64,000 nucleotides of DNA, taken from contig QCXZ01000042.1 of the NCBI GenBank assembly GCA_025024175.1, positions 6,837,501-6,901,500 on the forward strand. Direction: 5' to 3'. The notes beneath the pieces were generated by a model, which did not search any database, was not told the origin of the DNA, and was given only the letters and a program-made list of their open reading frames with translations. Position 1 is the stretch's first letter, and every line of letters begins with the position of its first letter. A program made the translations under genes and the position numbers. Of this stretch, positions 11,051-23,071 are shown in pieces. This DNA is from Rhyzopertha dominica. Taxonomy: Eukaryota; Arthropoda; Insecta; Coleoptera; Bostrichidae.

Positions 11051-12235
11051 TTCTATAAAATTCTAGACGCTTCTTGCTCTATTCTCAAATACTTGTGTAT
11101 TCCTATCACTTCCACGAGTTTCTACGGGCATTGTACTACTTTTAATAAATATTTAAATTACACCTTAAACCCTACGCTTCGATGTAAGTAAAATTCTCAA
11201 AAAGGGTTTTGGCATACTTTAGTTTTCTCACGTAGTAACTTTATTTTTTATTTATTTCCCGTGTGGAAGTGGTTTGCCTGCATCTGTTATGTTTGCGTTG
11301 ATGTGTATATCTAAGAATGAAAGCATCTTGTAATTTATGTGGATTTGCAAAAAAACAACTAATGGAAATGGTAAATATATCCATTAGCCAATAAACTGCA
11401 TGCATAGGTTTTTCCAGAATGATTTTTGCAAGAAGGTTTTTTCGGAACGCCCGGTAAAGAATATCTTGAAATATAAAAATAAAAAAATCAACAACTATCT
11501 CTATGTGCCACACTACTAACCTTTTCACTTTCTTTGGAACCTTTTCCACATCAGCTAATTGACAGCCTTTCTCCTTGCAAAAGTTTTCTTTTTATTTAAA
11601 TGCACCAAAAAGACTCAGCTTGAAAGATTTTTAAATAAAGGGACTTATGAATAGTTCATTGAGATATCTAACAAACTTCCAAGATTTGGGTGACTTTAAT
11701 CTGATTGTCAACAGAGACGGCTATTTAGAAAAGGCTAAATTACTTAAATCCGGAAATCTGCAACCCATGCGAAGACTAAAGTGGATTTAGCCGATTTTGA
11801 AACGGAACGGGCAATTTACAAATACATTTAGGGGGCACATAGTCGTTATTGAAGTAAAATAACGTACGGAAAGCTAGAAGCGATCTTCAAGTGATTTCTC
11901 TAAATTGGTACTTTAACAAAAATTGCCGTACGATCAGAATAAGAAAAAAATATGTAGCTGCTAAGAGTCAAGGATGTTAATTTTGAGCAAACTGATTTTC
12001 AAGAAATAATGACATTTGCGGATAAATAACCTAACAAAAATGTATTTCAAATGACAGTATAGATATAATAGCGAACAACATCACACCACATTTCAACCTG
12101 TGAAATTATGAAAACTTCTATATATTTTATTATCATCTCTACAGACACCTATTTTTTTAATAAGCTCGATGTAAAATAATACATAATTTATTACATACTA
12201 ATTAAATCTAAATCAATATAAAGCAAAATTTATGT
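11051..12235. other. spacer without recognised genes
   Basis: AT-rich with many stops. The plus-strand stretch at 11690-11790 (GDFNLIVNRDGYLEKAKLL) is open but not recognised. Confidence 0.5.
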
Positions 12236-12239
12236 CTAT

Positions 12240-12350
12240 GCTCTAAGGTCTGCACCGCAACCAACTACAGACAGATCTCTTTCGCTATTATTATAGCTCG
12301 TCAGTTACTTTAGGTCTAGTGCCAACAGCATGGCACACAATCTTGAGCAG
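12240..12350 (-). repeat. LINE-associated dispersed repeat, copy 1
   Basis: Shares an about 100-bp block (GACAGATCTCTTTCGCTATT, ATTATAGCTCGTCAG, TTTAGGTCT) with 27690-27800, and with 51660-51790 in the opposite orientation. The 27.7 kb copy sits in the 3' portion of a minus-strand LINE, so this is probably a LINE 3' fragment. Confidence 0.6.
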
Positions 12351-12369
12351 GTGTAAAATTAGTATATAT

Positions 12370-12435
12370 ACTTACTGCTTCATAAAAGGTCATAAATGGT
12401 ATTGGCTTACCTGCAAGAAAATAAAACTATATTAT
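12370..12435 (-). other. candidate recursive splice site with following donor
   Basis: On the minus strand TTTTATTTTCTTGCAG meets GTAAGCC directly (junction 12411/12410). A second donor, GTAAGT, follows 35 bases later (12375-12370). The pattern of acceptor plus donor, then a downstream donor, is the layout of a ratchet point with its short transient exon. Use in vivo is not shown. Confidence 0.3.
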
Positions 12436-12439
12436 AAAA

Positions 12440-14405
12440 CAAAACTAGCTTATTACAAAATATATTTTCTATTAATGTAATATGTGTATAGTGTAACATT
12501 ATGTTACTGTTAGCATATTTCTTTATATTTAGTTCTTTTTTAAGGCAGTGCCGGGTCGTCACGCAACTGATATAAAGTAGATGGATTACGGATGTCGTTA
12601 TTATAAATTGGCTTAAGAGAAAGAGGTGACCGGTGACGAGTAGGTTTCAAGAAAGACCCGGTAGCGATTGGCTCGATCAGCTTTTTTTCTGCGAGCTATG
12701 TAGGTCCATTACGAGCATGTAACTGAAGTGTCAGATAAAACTAGTAGATGAAGCCCAAGCAATCTCCATATTAATTAAGTTGGAAGAATTAGTTTGCTTT
12801 CCAGTGTGTCGAACTACAGTAACAACTCTTCACTTTTCATGCTGGCAAGAAAATTTTTAGCATCTATATCCTATAACATTTGTGAAAATAATGATGAAAG
12901 GTGTTCTCCCATTACTTTTTTTCTCCGGCAAACGAACAACCGCTATTATAATTGTTAAAATCCTTATTTTAGGTACTAGCGAAAGTCTACAACAATGGAT
13001 GTTTCAACATTTAACAATGCAGACCTGTTTGCAGTTAAGCGTCACTTACGTCTAATTAAATTAAGCACTGACAGTAGTGGTACACCACTCAAGTGGAATG
13101 TGGAACGTGTAACGTGTCTAATTGTTTAAAAAGGAAGGTCTTATCTCCAAACGGAAATACCCGCATAGACTGTGTCTGAAGTATTCTAAGTAACATTCGA
13201 AGAAGTAGTTGTTTTATTTCTCAGTATTGTGTATAGTCTCGGTGTTTCTAATCAACTAATTGAAATGGATAATCTTTTATGAATACAGGGGGACGTAAAA
13301 ATGATTAAAGTTTAAGTTTATATGCTTTTGAGAATTCCTTAGTACTTTTATGTGGAGGTCCATTTTCAAATTCACGAAAATGGATTTAATTTAAGTCAAA
13401 TCATCCATTGAACTCATAAAGCTTATTGGTATTGTGTAAAACTCCTTAATTTTACTATTCTAGGAATATTACAGCGAATTTTAAGTGAGATGAAAATATT
13501 ATACCGTGCACATTGTTAATAATAATTATATAATTTTTCACATTTTGTTTGTAAAATGTCTGAAATAATGTCATTTAACAGGGTTTAATATCTTTACCTT
13601 TTACGTTTTAACGACATAGTATCAAAAAAACCTTGAAACGTTTTATTTTATTTTTAAGAACAATAACTTATTTGTAATACATGCAGTATTCCATGAATAA
13701 TACATGCATTTCCTCTTGTATTCTACTTCGAGTCAGGCCTATTCCATTTATATAGGGCGGAAGTAAAACTAATTATTAGTAACTTATTGGGAAAATGTAA
13801 TGCTTCATAATATTTTAAGAAAATTGCAGATTTTTTTCACGATCGTGTACACGCAAATGTACATACGTGTGTAGTAATGTAGTATTGTTCAGTTATACCC
13901 TATAAACGGTCAAGTCTCCGTGATGCTACGGGAGCAAGCTTGTGTGGACAATAATAGACCACATTTTGAACATGTTTTGTGATGAAACTGCGTTTTTTGG
14001 GTTTTTTCCGTACAGACCATTTCCAACGTACGAGTATATGCGGTTGAACTTAGCTTTTTTAACTTTTCCATCTTTTTGGGAAGTCATTGACGCCATATGC
14101 GTTTCGATTTTTTTAAAGATATATATTTTTCATATGCCGTTGCGGCAGTTTAATTTAACACATTTACATAATCTTCGAAAAATATCATTGGAATTGTAAG
14201 AAGTCGAACTATTTTCTGTTGTATTATTTTAGATTTATTTTTGTAAAAGGTAATTCATTTACAATGGAGGAGTCCCAGTTTTAGATATGCAGTCATAGGC
14301 TCTAACTCTTGTCAACATTCATTATAGCGACAACCTTTAATATTTAGTAATCTAACACAACAAAAATGGCTATCCAAATTATTACCTTCATTAGTAGGTA
14401 GTTCC
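12440..14405. other. spacer without recognised genes
   Basis: No motif-bearing frame. An 85-codon plus-strand frame (13942-14199) shows no recognisable domain. AT-rich throughout. Confidence 0.5.
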
Positions 14406-14409
14406 TATA

Positions 14410-14990
14410 AGATGCTTTCACCATAAATTTATCAATATCAGCTTTAACAAGTATGTTTGTCTATTTAAGTTTGTAACATTCTAAATTTCGTTTCAAATAT
14501 GCTAAATTTAGCGAAACGGCTAATTATAACGCTTTTCTTCAAGAAAAGTACCGCTTTTATCACTGAGTATTTTGACCATATGCTAGATGCTTTATATATT
14601 TTTGCTTATATTGGCAAAATAAGCCAGTATTACTTTCTCAGTAGAATTATCAACTTTTTTTTATCTCGCACTAAATATTGAATCTTATACAAATACATCT
14701 TTTCACTCAAATACAAATAAATAAATGTGCTTCATTTATTTGTGTAGCATCTACGTTTTTGTATTTGGAGTGGTCTGTATGTGTTTGTTGACAAGTCGGT
14801 ATTATCCATGAGCTGAAAAAAGCACGGGGTCCAATCAAGCATTATTTGTTATTTCGTTTAAATCAAAACCGCTATATTAAACAATTTTTGATACTTACTT
14901 ATTGTTAACTTTTGTCGCCATGTAAACAATAGCATTTTTATGGATGTGTTTTTCAACACAGTTACTTGTTAATAATTTTTTAAGCATATT
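14410..14990 (+). repeat. diverged dispersed repeat, copy A
   Basis: Two blocks match 44318-44920. They are CTTTCACCATAAATTTATCA (about 14415) and the stretch around TTTTATGGATGTGTTTTTC at 14900-14980. In the 44.3 kb copy these flank a GATTACA hairpin that is not visible here. Probably an old LINE 3' region. Confidence 0.45.
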
Positions 14991-14999
14991 GACAAATAT

Positions 15000-15635
15000 T
15001 ATCAAAATATTTAGAAAATTCTAAGAAAAAACCTAAACTGTGACATACGTGTTAAAAGTCCTAGAAGTCAAAAAATCATTCGGGTTATGAAATCCGCTCA
15101 TTTAAAATGTCAAAAATAAGATAAATATGAAAAATACACGTTTTATAAATAGACGAGAGCTAAACATTTATTACATAATCTTCTACAATTTTATCGCTTT
15201 GTAATTGTGTTCTTATTTGAATACCGCAAAACTAACAAGTTTCATGAGCTTCAGTCAGTTTCTGTACTCTTAAAATTTCACCAAAACTACTAAATGGATC
15301 ATTTTAAACAACAAAAGAGACATATTGACAGAAAATGGAAGTAAACTGTGTGAAAATTAGTATAACAGTAACAACCATAATACTCACAAGATATAAATTC
15401 CTTCTAAATATAAAAATGACAAATTTGCACACAATATGAAATAAAACATATTTTTTCATAAGACTCGCTTAACCTCCTTCTAGGCTCAGCACAATCTATT
15501 ATTATTTATTACTCTCCGTTCAAGGTAAGGCTATTACAACGTTATAATGTCACTCTTGCAAACTTAGCAATATATCAGAAAAATAATTGCAATTACAATT
15601 CTATCTATACAGCTACGTGTAGCCACACATTTCAA
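15000..15635. other. AT-rich spacer, nothing recognised
   Basis: No open frame of note and no repeat match found within the window. Confidence 0.5.
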
Positions 15636-15639
15636 TTAC

Positions 15640-16060
15640 TGCCCCTCACGAACGTACATTTGAACTTGAAACATTCTTCTTCATCACCTTTTGTTAGGTC
15701 AGCGTCAACTCCAATACGGCCATCATTTTTTCTTGTTACGAAACATGCTCCATACACCAATGTGGCATCCTCGAACATGAACGCGCGCGATCAATCATCA
15801 CTGACACGCTCTTTATTTTAGCTGCAACAAGATAAACAAATTCTTCGGCTGCTTAACGCAACGTCCGTTTACAATCCTGATGTGTTTATGGCTGAAAGGT
15901 GTTATTGCTTTCAGTGGTTAGTTTCACCTACAGAGAGGGCTGTGCCCGGTTCCTACGCCACTCGTAAAATTTTATTGGTAATTAACCCAAAGCGCTGGGC
16001 TACCTTAACCTAGCCCACGGGTCATTAATGATTTTCCAGTTTATGAGCTATCCGTGTTTC
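15640..16060. promoter_or_regulatory. GC/CpG-richer island with Exd/Pbx-type and posterior-Hox-type words
   Basis: High-complexity block. ATCAATCA (15790-15797), the complement of TGATTGAT, is a PBC/Hox-type site; TGACA (15802-15806) lies 4 bases away, as in Hth/Meis half-sites. TTTATGGC, an Abd-B-type word, is at 15885-15892. Flanks are homopolymer-rich. The combination is suggestive, but binding and conservation are untested. Confidence 0.35.
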
Positions 16061-16521
16061 TTTGTATCGGTTTGTTAAAATGCGGCTTTACAGTGTGTAT
16101 GTAACGGATCAGATAACTCTAGATTTACTGCTGGAAATATATAACTTAATTTGTACGGGACGAAAGAAACAGTGGGAACAGCAAGATGGTCACAAAATAA
16201 TGATGGAATCAAAACATAAAGGGTAAACCGAACATTAGGATTTCCAATACATATAAAAAGGTGATCGAGTCGCTTAAGACATTTTAGTGTAACTGTTTTT
16301 TAAAACACTTCGTGTATGGTCGAAAGCGGTTGCTGTCGTTTAGAATTATCAAAACCAGCTTTGAGCAAAAAGCCTCGTCCAAAAAAAATAATGTCAAAGT
16401 TGGCAATAGTAAACAAATAGAATAATAATTTTCCTTACTTACTTACTCAGGAAGTTTTCTACATATTCTTGCAGTTTTAAAATTTCTACAGTCGCATACA
16501 AATCAGTTACTTCAAGTTTAA

Positions 16522-17610
16522 CAAGCAACAATCTATGAGACTGACTTATGCAGAGGGTTTTACAGCTTGATGGTCGGCCGTCCTAAACTATTGGAATTAG
16601 TGGCACGCTTCAAAGTTCCTAAATAGGCCGTATTCAAAAAAAACTTGTTGACTAAAATTTTAACTTTTCCACTATAAATTTTTGGAATTTGTTTGTTGTG
16701 ATAATTTAGCAATCAATAAAACATAGAAGCTTTTACAACAAATTTTATTTAATGCAGACTGGCGCGACCCGCGATCTATTTTTATGTAATACTTTATTGG
16801 AATTAAATTTTCCGATGTATAAAATAAAAAATTTTAATATAAAAACATACAAATTAGTAAGTATAAAATTATTTACATTTGATAGAAAAAAATTTACAGT
16901 AGTGAACAATAACATTTATACACGGTATTGATTATGTTCTTCTATTATTAATTCTTGTACATGATTCGCTCTGTACCGATTTTCAATGTCCAGTACATGC
17001 CGCACTGAATTTCTCCATGCATCGACACTTGTTATTTCAGCTTTGTGTCTAATTTTTAGCAGCATTTCATTGCTAAATTTTCCACCGGTATTCCCTCGTC
17101 GAATTCATTGTTTTAACTGCCCCCATATCATTTCAATGGGGTTGAAAATGCAATGACATGAGGGTAATCGTAGAATGGTGTGTCCACATTCAGAAGCGAG
17201 AATGTCAATTTTAAATTTCTTCGAAAATTTTTTTGAGCCAAGCACTTCCAACAATTCCTTTCTTAAAAACCCTTGAATGGTTGTCTTATTAGTTGTTGTA
17301 TTTTGGAATGGAATGGAATAAAAATAGATACTACCCATTAAATTAGGAAAGAATACGCTTTAGTCATACATTAAAAGCTATTAGATGAGCAATATTTGTA
17401 GTTCAAATAATAATACCAAATACTGCTCATTGATACGGAAAAAAATCTAAAAAGCCTAAATACAATTTTTGGATACGGTCCACTCCGCTGCAAAACAGTG
17501 GAACGTGCCGAACCCGTCTGTTATTTACGACAGCTTCAGGTAATACTTGTAAACCATTGTGAACGGTAATCGGCTGTACGTATAAAATGAGTCTCATAGA
17601 TTGTTGCTTG
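16522..17610 (-). mobile_element. IS630-like DNA transposon copy 1, internally deleted
   Basis: Ends are inverted: CAAGCAACAATCTATGAGAC starts at 16522 and its complement ends at 17610. A second copy at 38784-40175 is alike over almost the whole length, including GATGGTCGGCCGTCC near the left end and CCACTCCGCTGCAAAACAG near the right end. Relative to copy 2, this copy lacks about 300 bp inside the transposase, the part that encodes the central aspartate (positions 39575-39865 of copy 2). The 1089-bp length is also short for an autonomous member. Confidence 0.8.
16920..17338 (-). pseudogene. DDE transposase fragment (IS630-like), copy 1
   Basis: The minus-strand frame at 17338-17105 has TTTNKTTIQGFLRKE near the start and ends CGHTILRLPSCHCIFNP then IEMIWGQLKQ. 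That last block is the family's L.LP.Y.C..NPIE..W...K around the catalytic glutamate, which is kept. A stop follows it. Beyond, at about 17060-16930, the C-terminal tail resembles that in copy 2 (VRHV..D.E.RYRANHVQEL). The segment holding the first and second catalytic residues is absent, so the protein cannot be active. Confidence 0.7.
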
Positions 17611-17836
17611 CAAGTATAGTAGAGACGCAAGGATTTTTTGCAGCAATATCATGTATGTGACGAAGCATTTAAGAATTCTGCAACTGTCTGAGGCAGTTTG
17701 CCAAACGTATTGTTTCCTACAGGCTGCATCGTCCATTGCTTGTGAACGCAACGAACTAAAAATGTTTCGGCTTTTCTTGATGCCATATTTGAATTGAATT
17801 TGAATTTTTACGAGGAAGTTCATCTCTATCCCATTT
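17611..17836. other. short interval between two transposons
   Basis: An open frame on the minus strand (17823-17536) runs through here into the IS630-like element. A segment MDDAACRKQYVWQTASDS resembles the start of Harbinger-type nucleases only loosely, and I do not assign it. Confidence 0.3.
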
Positions 17837-17838
17837 TA

Positions 17839-19146
17839 CGAGGCATGTTTTTTAAGTAAGTACCGTTTTGGAATTAAAAAAAGACGTGCAAAGATATCGC
17901 AATAATTTTATCTTACATGAAAGCCTGTACCTTAATCTACTTTTCTACATAATTTCCGTGAATATTGAGGCACTTGTCATAACGTGGCACCAGTTTCTGA
18001 ATACCCTCCTCATAAAATTCTGCCGCCTGACTTGTTAACCACTGTATCACAAATGTTTCGACTTTGTTATCGTCTTGAAGACGCTGACCACCCAGGTGTT
18101 TCTTCAAGTGCAGGAACAAATGGTAGTCGCTGGGCGCCAGATCAGGGCTGTATGGAGGATGATCTAGAGTTTCCCATTTAAAAGATTTGATGAGATCTTT
18201 GGTCCGATTAGCCACATGTGGACGGGCATTGTCATGCAGCAAAACGATACCCTTACTCAACTTGCCACGTCTTTTGTTCTGGATTGCACGACGCAGATTG
18301 TTGAATGTCTTACAATAAGACGCTGCATTGATTGTCTCATTACGAGGCAGAAACTCCACTAGCAATACTCCTTTTCTGTCCCAAAAAACTGCACATGATT
18401 TTCCGGGCAGAAATTGTTTGCTTAAACTTCACTTTTTTGGGTGATGATGAATGTCGCCATTCCATGGATTGTTGTTTCGATTCTGGTGTGACGTAGGCCA
18501 CCCATGTTTCGTCACCAGTAACAATTTGGTCTAAAAAATCTTCACCTTCATTGTGGTACCGCTCAAGGAAAGTCAATGCACTGCCTAAACGTTGGGTTTT
18601 GTGCAAATCCGTCAACATTTTCGGAACCCAACGTAAACACAATTTCCGGTAATTCAAGTTCTCGGTCACAATGCGATACAAAACACTACGAGAATATTGA
18701 GGAAAGCAGTCGCACAATGATTTTCTCTCACCTTTTCGTTCACTTTCTGCACCAAATCTTCATTAACAACCGAAGGACGCCCACTCCGTTCTTCATCATG
18801 CACATTTGTGCGGCCATCTTTAAATGCCCTCACCCATTTCCTTACCATTCCATCACTCATAATGTTTTGTCCGTAAACTTCACAGATCTCACGATGAATA
18901 TCGATCGGTTTTACGCCTTTAGCACTAAGAAATCGTATAACAGCCCGTACTTCACAATCGGCGGGACTCACGATTGTCGGAGGCATCTTAAACATTCAGT
19001 AAACAACGTATACAATGAAGAATCAAACTGTGATGGCGTCAGTGCGTAGACAAGAGATGTAGGTAACCAGCGCGCATGCGCGGAACGCCGACCGTAGCGC
19101 TGCGGCGGCGGAATCGCAAAACGGTACTTACTTAAAAAACATGCCG
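17839..19146 (-). mobile_element. mariner element with matching inverted termini and TA flanks
   Basis: A 1308-bp element bordered by TA (17837-17838 and 19147-19148). The left end CGAGGCATG, then TTTTTTAAGTAAGTACCGTT, matches the complement of the right end over about 28 bases; the left has two extra bases next to the border. Size, TIR length and TA target are those of mariner. The 5' leader (minus strand, about 19110-19055) is markedly GC-rich. The near-identical termini and long readable frames suggest a fairly recent insertion. It lies about 230 bp from IS630-like copy 1. Confidence 0.9.
17937..18995 (-). pseudogene. mariner transposase, DD34D, two frameshifts
   Basis: The transposase cuts and rejoins element ends. 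It is readable in three overlapping minus-strand pieces. Piece 1 (18995 to about 18715) starts MFKMPPTIVSPADCEVRAVI and holds the paired helix-turn-helix DNA-binding region (YGQNIMSDGMVRKWVRAF, ERSGRPSVV). Piece 2 (about 18717-18340) has WVPKMLTD and the first catalytic block VTGDETWVAY. Piece 3 (18365-17937) has LLHDNARPH and YSPDLAPSDYHLF, with exactly 34 residues between the second and third aspartates, then GIQKLVPRYDKCL. One frameshift is near 18715. The other is at a six-T run near 18385. All three catalytic residues survive, but the frame does not. Confidence 0.9.
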
Positions 19147-19149
19147 TAA

Positions 19150-21360
19150 TAGCTGTAATATTAGCAAGAAGTGTGTTACCAAAGTCTAATAACTGACAAT
19201 TAGACTAATTCAGTCTGCTAAAACATCCAATCCAAACATGTTCAGAATACAAAGTTTAAAACAAAATAAAAAAACATGGTATAGAAAACAAGAGTAAATG
19301 TATCTTTGATAAATTGTTGCAACATAAACGATTTGTTTTTGGTCTATATCTAAAGATTGCACTACTGCAAGATGCAAATAACCATTTTTTAAATTTAAGT
19401 ATAAATCTTTTCAGATCTATCATTTCTAATGGCACAAGGAAGTATATTATAACATTTTGGTTTGTAGTAACCGTAGCATCGTTGCTCTTAGTTGCACTAA
19501 ATCCTTTCCTTTGGATGGCTCTTGTTTTATACATGTGAAATATTATGCTATCAGTGCACATACTTTTCTGACAACGCATGGGTTTTTAACATGGAATAGC
19601 TGACCCATCCTGTAGAGCCAGCAACTTTATTGCTACCATTTTAAAGATGTTTTGTACTATAATAAGATCAAACAAATCAAACCGTATACTTGTCCAAAAC
19701 GGTCAGGTGTTACTTAAACATGGGCATGAAACATCCAGCCTGACCTCGTTTTGCACTTTTGCAACACCAAATGTAATGATTTCAGAATCAACTTGTTTTT
19801 ATCTTAGCATTAGCCACAGTTGTATGAAATTCGTAAAATACGAGGCTTGACAATTTCACAATCTTATGTGAAATTCGTATGCTATGGACACTATAAAAAC
19901 AATAAAATAGAAGGACTTGTGTCGTGTATAGCTTTACTGAGGAAATAATTTATAGAAAAACGACGCTGTTTCAGGTGTTGGGAATGCAATAATTGTGGTA
20001 ATGTGGGCATTAGTTATTTTCTTTGTTTACCAGAAGAACTAACTGTAGAGGTGGCTATGATAGGCACGCGAATGGAACATTAGTTTCCTATAATATGAAT
20101 TCCAACACCAACAGTTTAAAAATGTCATATAAATCGTTACATTAGATACAGTTGCACTCTGCTGTATTACATTATTAGGATGAAACTACCAAAATGTTGC
20201 AAGAAACGCAAGGCTTGATCTGATGACATAGTAGCACAATTTGCGCTGTATATAAAACAATTGAAGAAAATTTTAATAGACCAAATAATTTGATAAGGCC
20301 AAATGCGAGGGAGGCGAAATATACAAAAAATGCCAACAGAAATTAATAACTGCCTTAAAGAGGCCAGTTTTGTTTATTAAAATAAAATGTCGTCTTTTGA
20401 TTTGCATATTACTACTATTCTTTTAAATGACAGCTCGAAGTTTTTATTAGTTCTTTGTGTTTCTATCTTATCTAACTCTAATGGGAAAACGTGACATTTA
20501 CTTTGAAACCTATAATTGTGAAACTCAAATGATGCTAGTACTGTATTGTCCTGATTCATAAATCCAAAAGAACATACTGTTAGCAATTTGTAAAGCAAGC
20601 TACTGTAATTTTTATTTAATTCTAAGTAAAACAGAAACCAATATGATAATCCCAAGGATTTGGCTCAGTTCGGACCGGTTTGCACCATATTCCATATTCC
20701 TTATTCCTGTCCTGATGATGCCCCTTAGAAGTGAACCTTATTCCAAAATCGGACGCGGTCTAACCCCAAAAATAATGATGTTTGTTGACTTGACTCCACT
20801 TCCGCTGAAGATCTGATGAGGAGTATATTTTCCGCTTAATCCGCCCAGAAATTCAAGAAGTCCATCACTCTACTGAAGATGACAGCTTACCTGACAAAAT
20901 CCGTATTTAGGCTCTCTAAATCATTGTGGTTAAGGTTTTTTTTATTATAGTTTGATTACAAGAGAAAACCACACTCAGCTCTATTTCCCTTTCATGTTGT
21001 CAAAAGCAATTTACTATCTCGAAGTCCACTCGAATGGCTTGTCCTTTTTTAAAATGTCCAATGTTTCTTTATTTATTTCAATCCGTGTTTTACTAGGCTA
21101 CTATATTTTACGACATAAGACACAGAAAGCTCCATCAAAAACAAAGCTGACGACATCGTTACTAGGAAGCCAATGATGTCATAGTTAATATTTTGGACGT
21201 TGAAAAATTACATTTTAAGAAGTTGATCAGTCCGATGAAAAAAATTGTTATATAACTTTCACACTACGCTTCAGCTCTACTGAAATTAAACGAAGGGAGG
21301 TCAAAAACCAAGCTTAAGCATAAATGGACTGCCTTTTTTAATTAGTTTAGGAAATATCAG
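19150..21360. other. spacer without recognised genes
   Basis: AT-rich with unrecognised short frames (19256-19579, 20377-20655). CCTGATGATGCCCC near 20712 is a weak relative of the hairpin motif class seen elsewhere, but lacks a clear stem. Confidence 0.45.
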
Positions 21361-21369
21361 GATTATTTC

Positions 21370-21890
21370 ATAATGGAAAAAAAGCCTGGATGACCCCAAG
21401 TTATTCGCATGATCCGGCAACATCGGTAATTCCCCGCTTTCGCGAAAAAATGCGCCCGAGCTCTCGGTAAGCGTGAGATCAAAGGAAAATTAGCAGCACC
21501 TGTCACACGGCAAAAACCACACCAATTACCCCGGCGTGTTTGCCAAAGCAGTGAACTGCATGCGGTCATTATTTGTGGCGAGATTAATATTAAAGAGAAC
21601 CTTATGCGGAGAGCAGCGCTAACATTACCGATATCTTTAGCAATCTCCTGGATATTTATGCCAGATGACTGCTGGAAGGAAGCTATGCGTATTGCACTAT
21701 GCGACTAAACGTTCCGTGTTAAGTATAGCATCGGCTCTTAATAATTTCCTTCATTATCGGTCGATTAATTACCATCATTAATGTTTACTTTGTGCAGGCA
21801 TTTAGATATCGACACAGTTAGTGAACCGTTACATTTCAAAGAAAATTGCGGCAATTGAGAAGTGGATGTATTAAGTCATTATCGTATCGT
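21370..21890. promoter_or_regulatory. GC/CpG-richer island followed by homeodomain/forkhead words
   Basis: The first half (21380-21600) is CpG-rich (CGCTTTCGCG, CCCCGGCGTG). The second half contains CGATTAATTACC and CATTAATG around 21765, and the forkhead-type word TGTTTAC at 21782-21788. An open frame on the minus strand (21569-21363) shows no domain. Confidence 0.35.
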
Positions 21891-21894
21891 TTAC

Positions 21895-23070
21895 AAAGTG
21901 CGGCTTCGAGTCAATCAATCATTTATACCATTCACAATTAGTTACAACTCAATATTTAGGAAATTCAACAGCTACGGAGCGAATTAGACATTATTATTGT
22001 TTTGTTGTATTACTAGTGATAAATTCCTTATTAGATGGGTGTCCACAATGTAATGACGCAAATACCAATAGTAATCTATAATACTATTTTGTTCCTAACA
22101 TTACACCAAAACATTCAATAATTCCTATCGCCCTAGAGATATTTTAAATCGACTTTTAAGAGTCTAAATCACTTAGGCATCTATCTTACCAGAAAACGAG
22201 TTTTGCTCCAACTAGCTATAATCAAAATTAGCACAAAATGATTTTAGGTATGCTCATTCAGTTCGTTCGTATAAGGTTATAATATAGTGAGAAATAAAGA
22301 ATTTAATAATGATATTTTATTTTATTAATTAATCGAATATACCACCCAACGTTTTTTAATGAATTTTTGGACACAATAAAAAAATACATTCAAATGATAT
22401 CAACATAAGTTTTTTTGTGCACAAACAAAAAATTTAAAAAGGGATATGCGGAAAATTTATTCAGACCACTATACATGTTCAGATTGTGCACCATTTGCAA
22501 CCTGGCATTGATACAATCCACGCATCATCAAAATGTCAATCCGCTCAGATTGTGTTAACTTGAATGCCATTGTTTTTCAATTTTTTATTGTTTTTTGTGG
22601 ACTAAGAATTATTTGGTATTATTTGAATGTAAATTTTTTTATTCTGCGTCCAAAACTACAGGGTGTTCTATTAAAAAAAACAAGGTAGGGTGATATTTTC
22701 GGTTATACCGGAAGTGTTATTTTTCATTATACAACTGTATCATCACATTTAAAATNAATTGCTTTTCAAATAANNGTTCTTCGGGGGTACGAAACTTTAT
22801 ACTCACCGTGTAAATTTACTCAGTGGTAGGTACAGGTAGCTAGTTTTTTTACTAACATCAGACTAATATTAGATTACTCAAAGGGTCGCAAATCGTTATA
22901 ATTAATACAACTTTAATAAATGCAAATATCTTTTATGTCACAGTGTTACGTCATTTCGCAATACGGACGAAACTGAACATAGATCTAGCATATCTTGTGT
23001 TCTTTGTATCGTGGTGGATAACGACCTAGAAGTGTTAACCATCCTCTATTGCTCTCGCGCTTTAACATTC
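21895..23070. other. spacer without recognised genes
   Basis: AT-rich. ACAGGGTGTTCTATT at 22659 looks like an isolated transposon terminus; no partner end was found. Three N bases lie at 22750-22780. Confidence 0.45.
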
Positions 23071-23071
23071 A

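Noticed and set aside
13942..14199. 85-codon plus-strand frame with aromatic-rich composition
   Set aside because: No domain, AT-driven codon content and no splice or promoter context.
17536..17823. 95-codon minus-strand frame as a Harbinger nuclease start
   Set aside because: The likeness is confined to one short segment and the frame runs into another transposon's end.
18576..19049. 157-codon plus-strand open frame
   Set aside because: It is antisense to the mariner transposase and has no domain of its own.
19055..19110. Very GC-rich block resembling a regulatory island
   Set aside because: It lies inside the mariner between its right terminus and the start codon, so it is the element's leader.
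20880..20900. TTTTGTCAG|GTAAGC on the minus strand as a fourth ratchet point
   Set aside because: The pyrimidine tract is poor, so it is mentioned only as a weak case.
22659..22675. ACAGGGTGTTCTATT as a transposon end
   Set aside because: No matching inverted partner found within the window.
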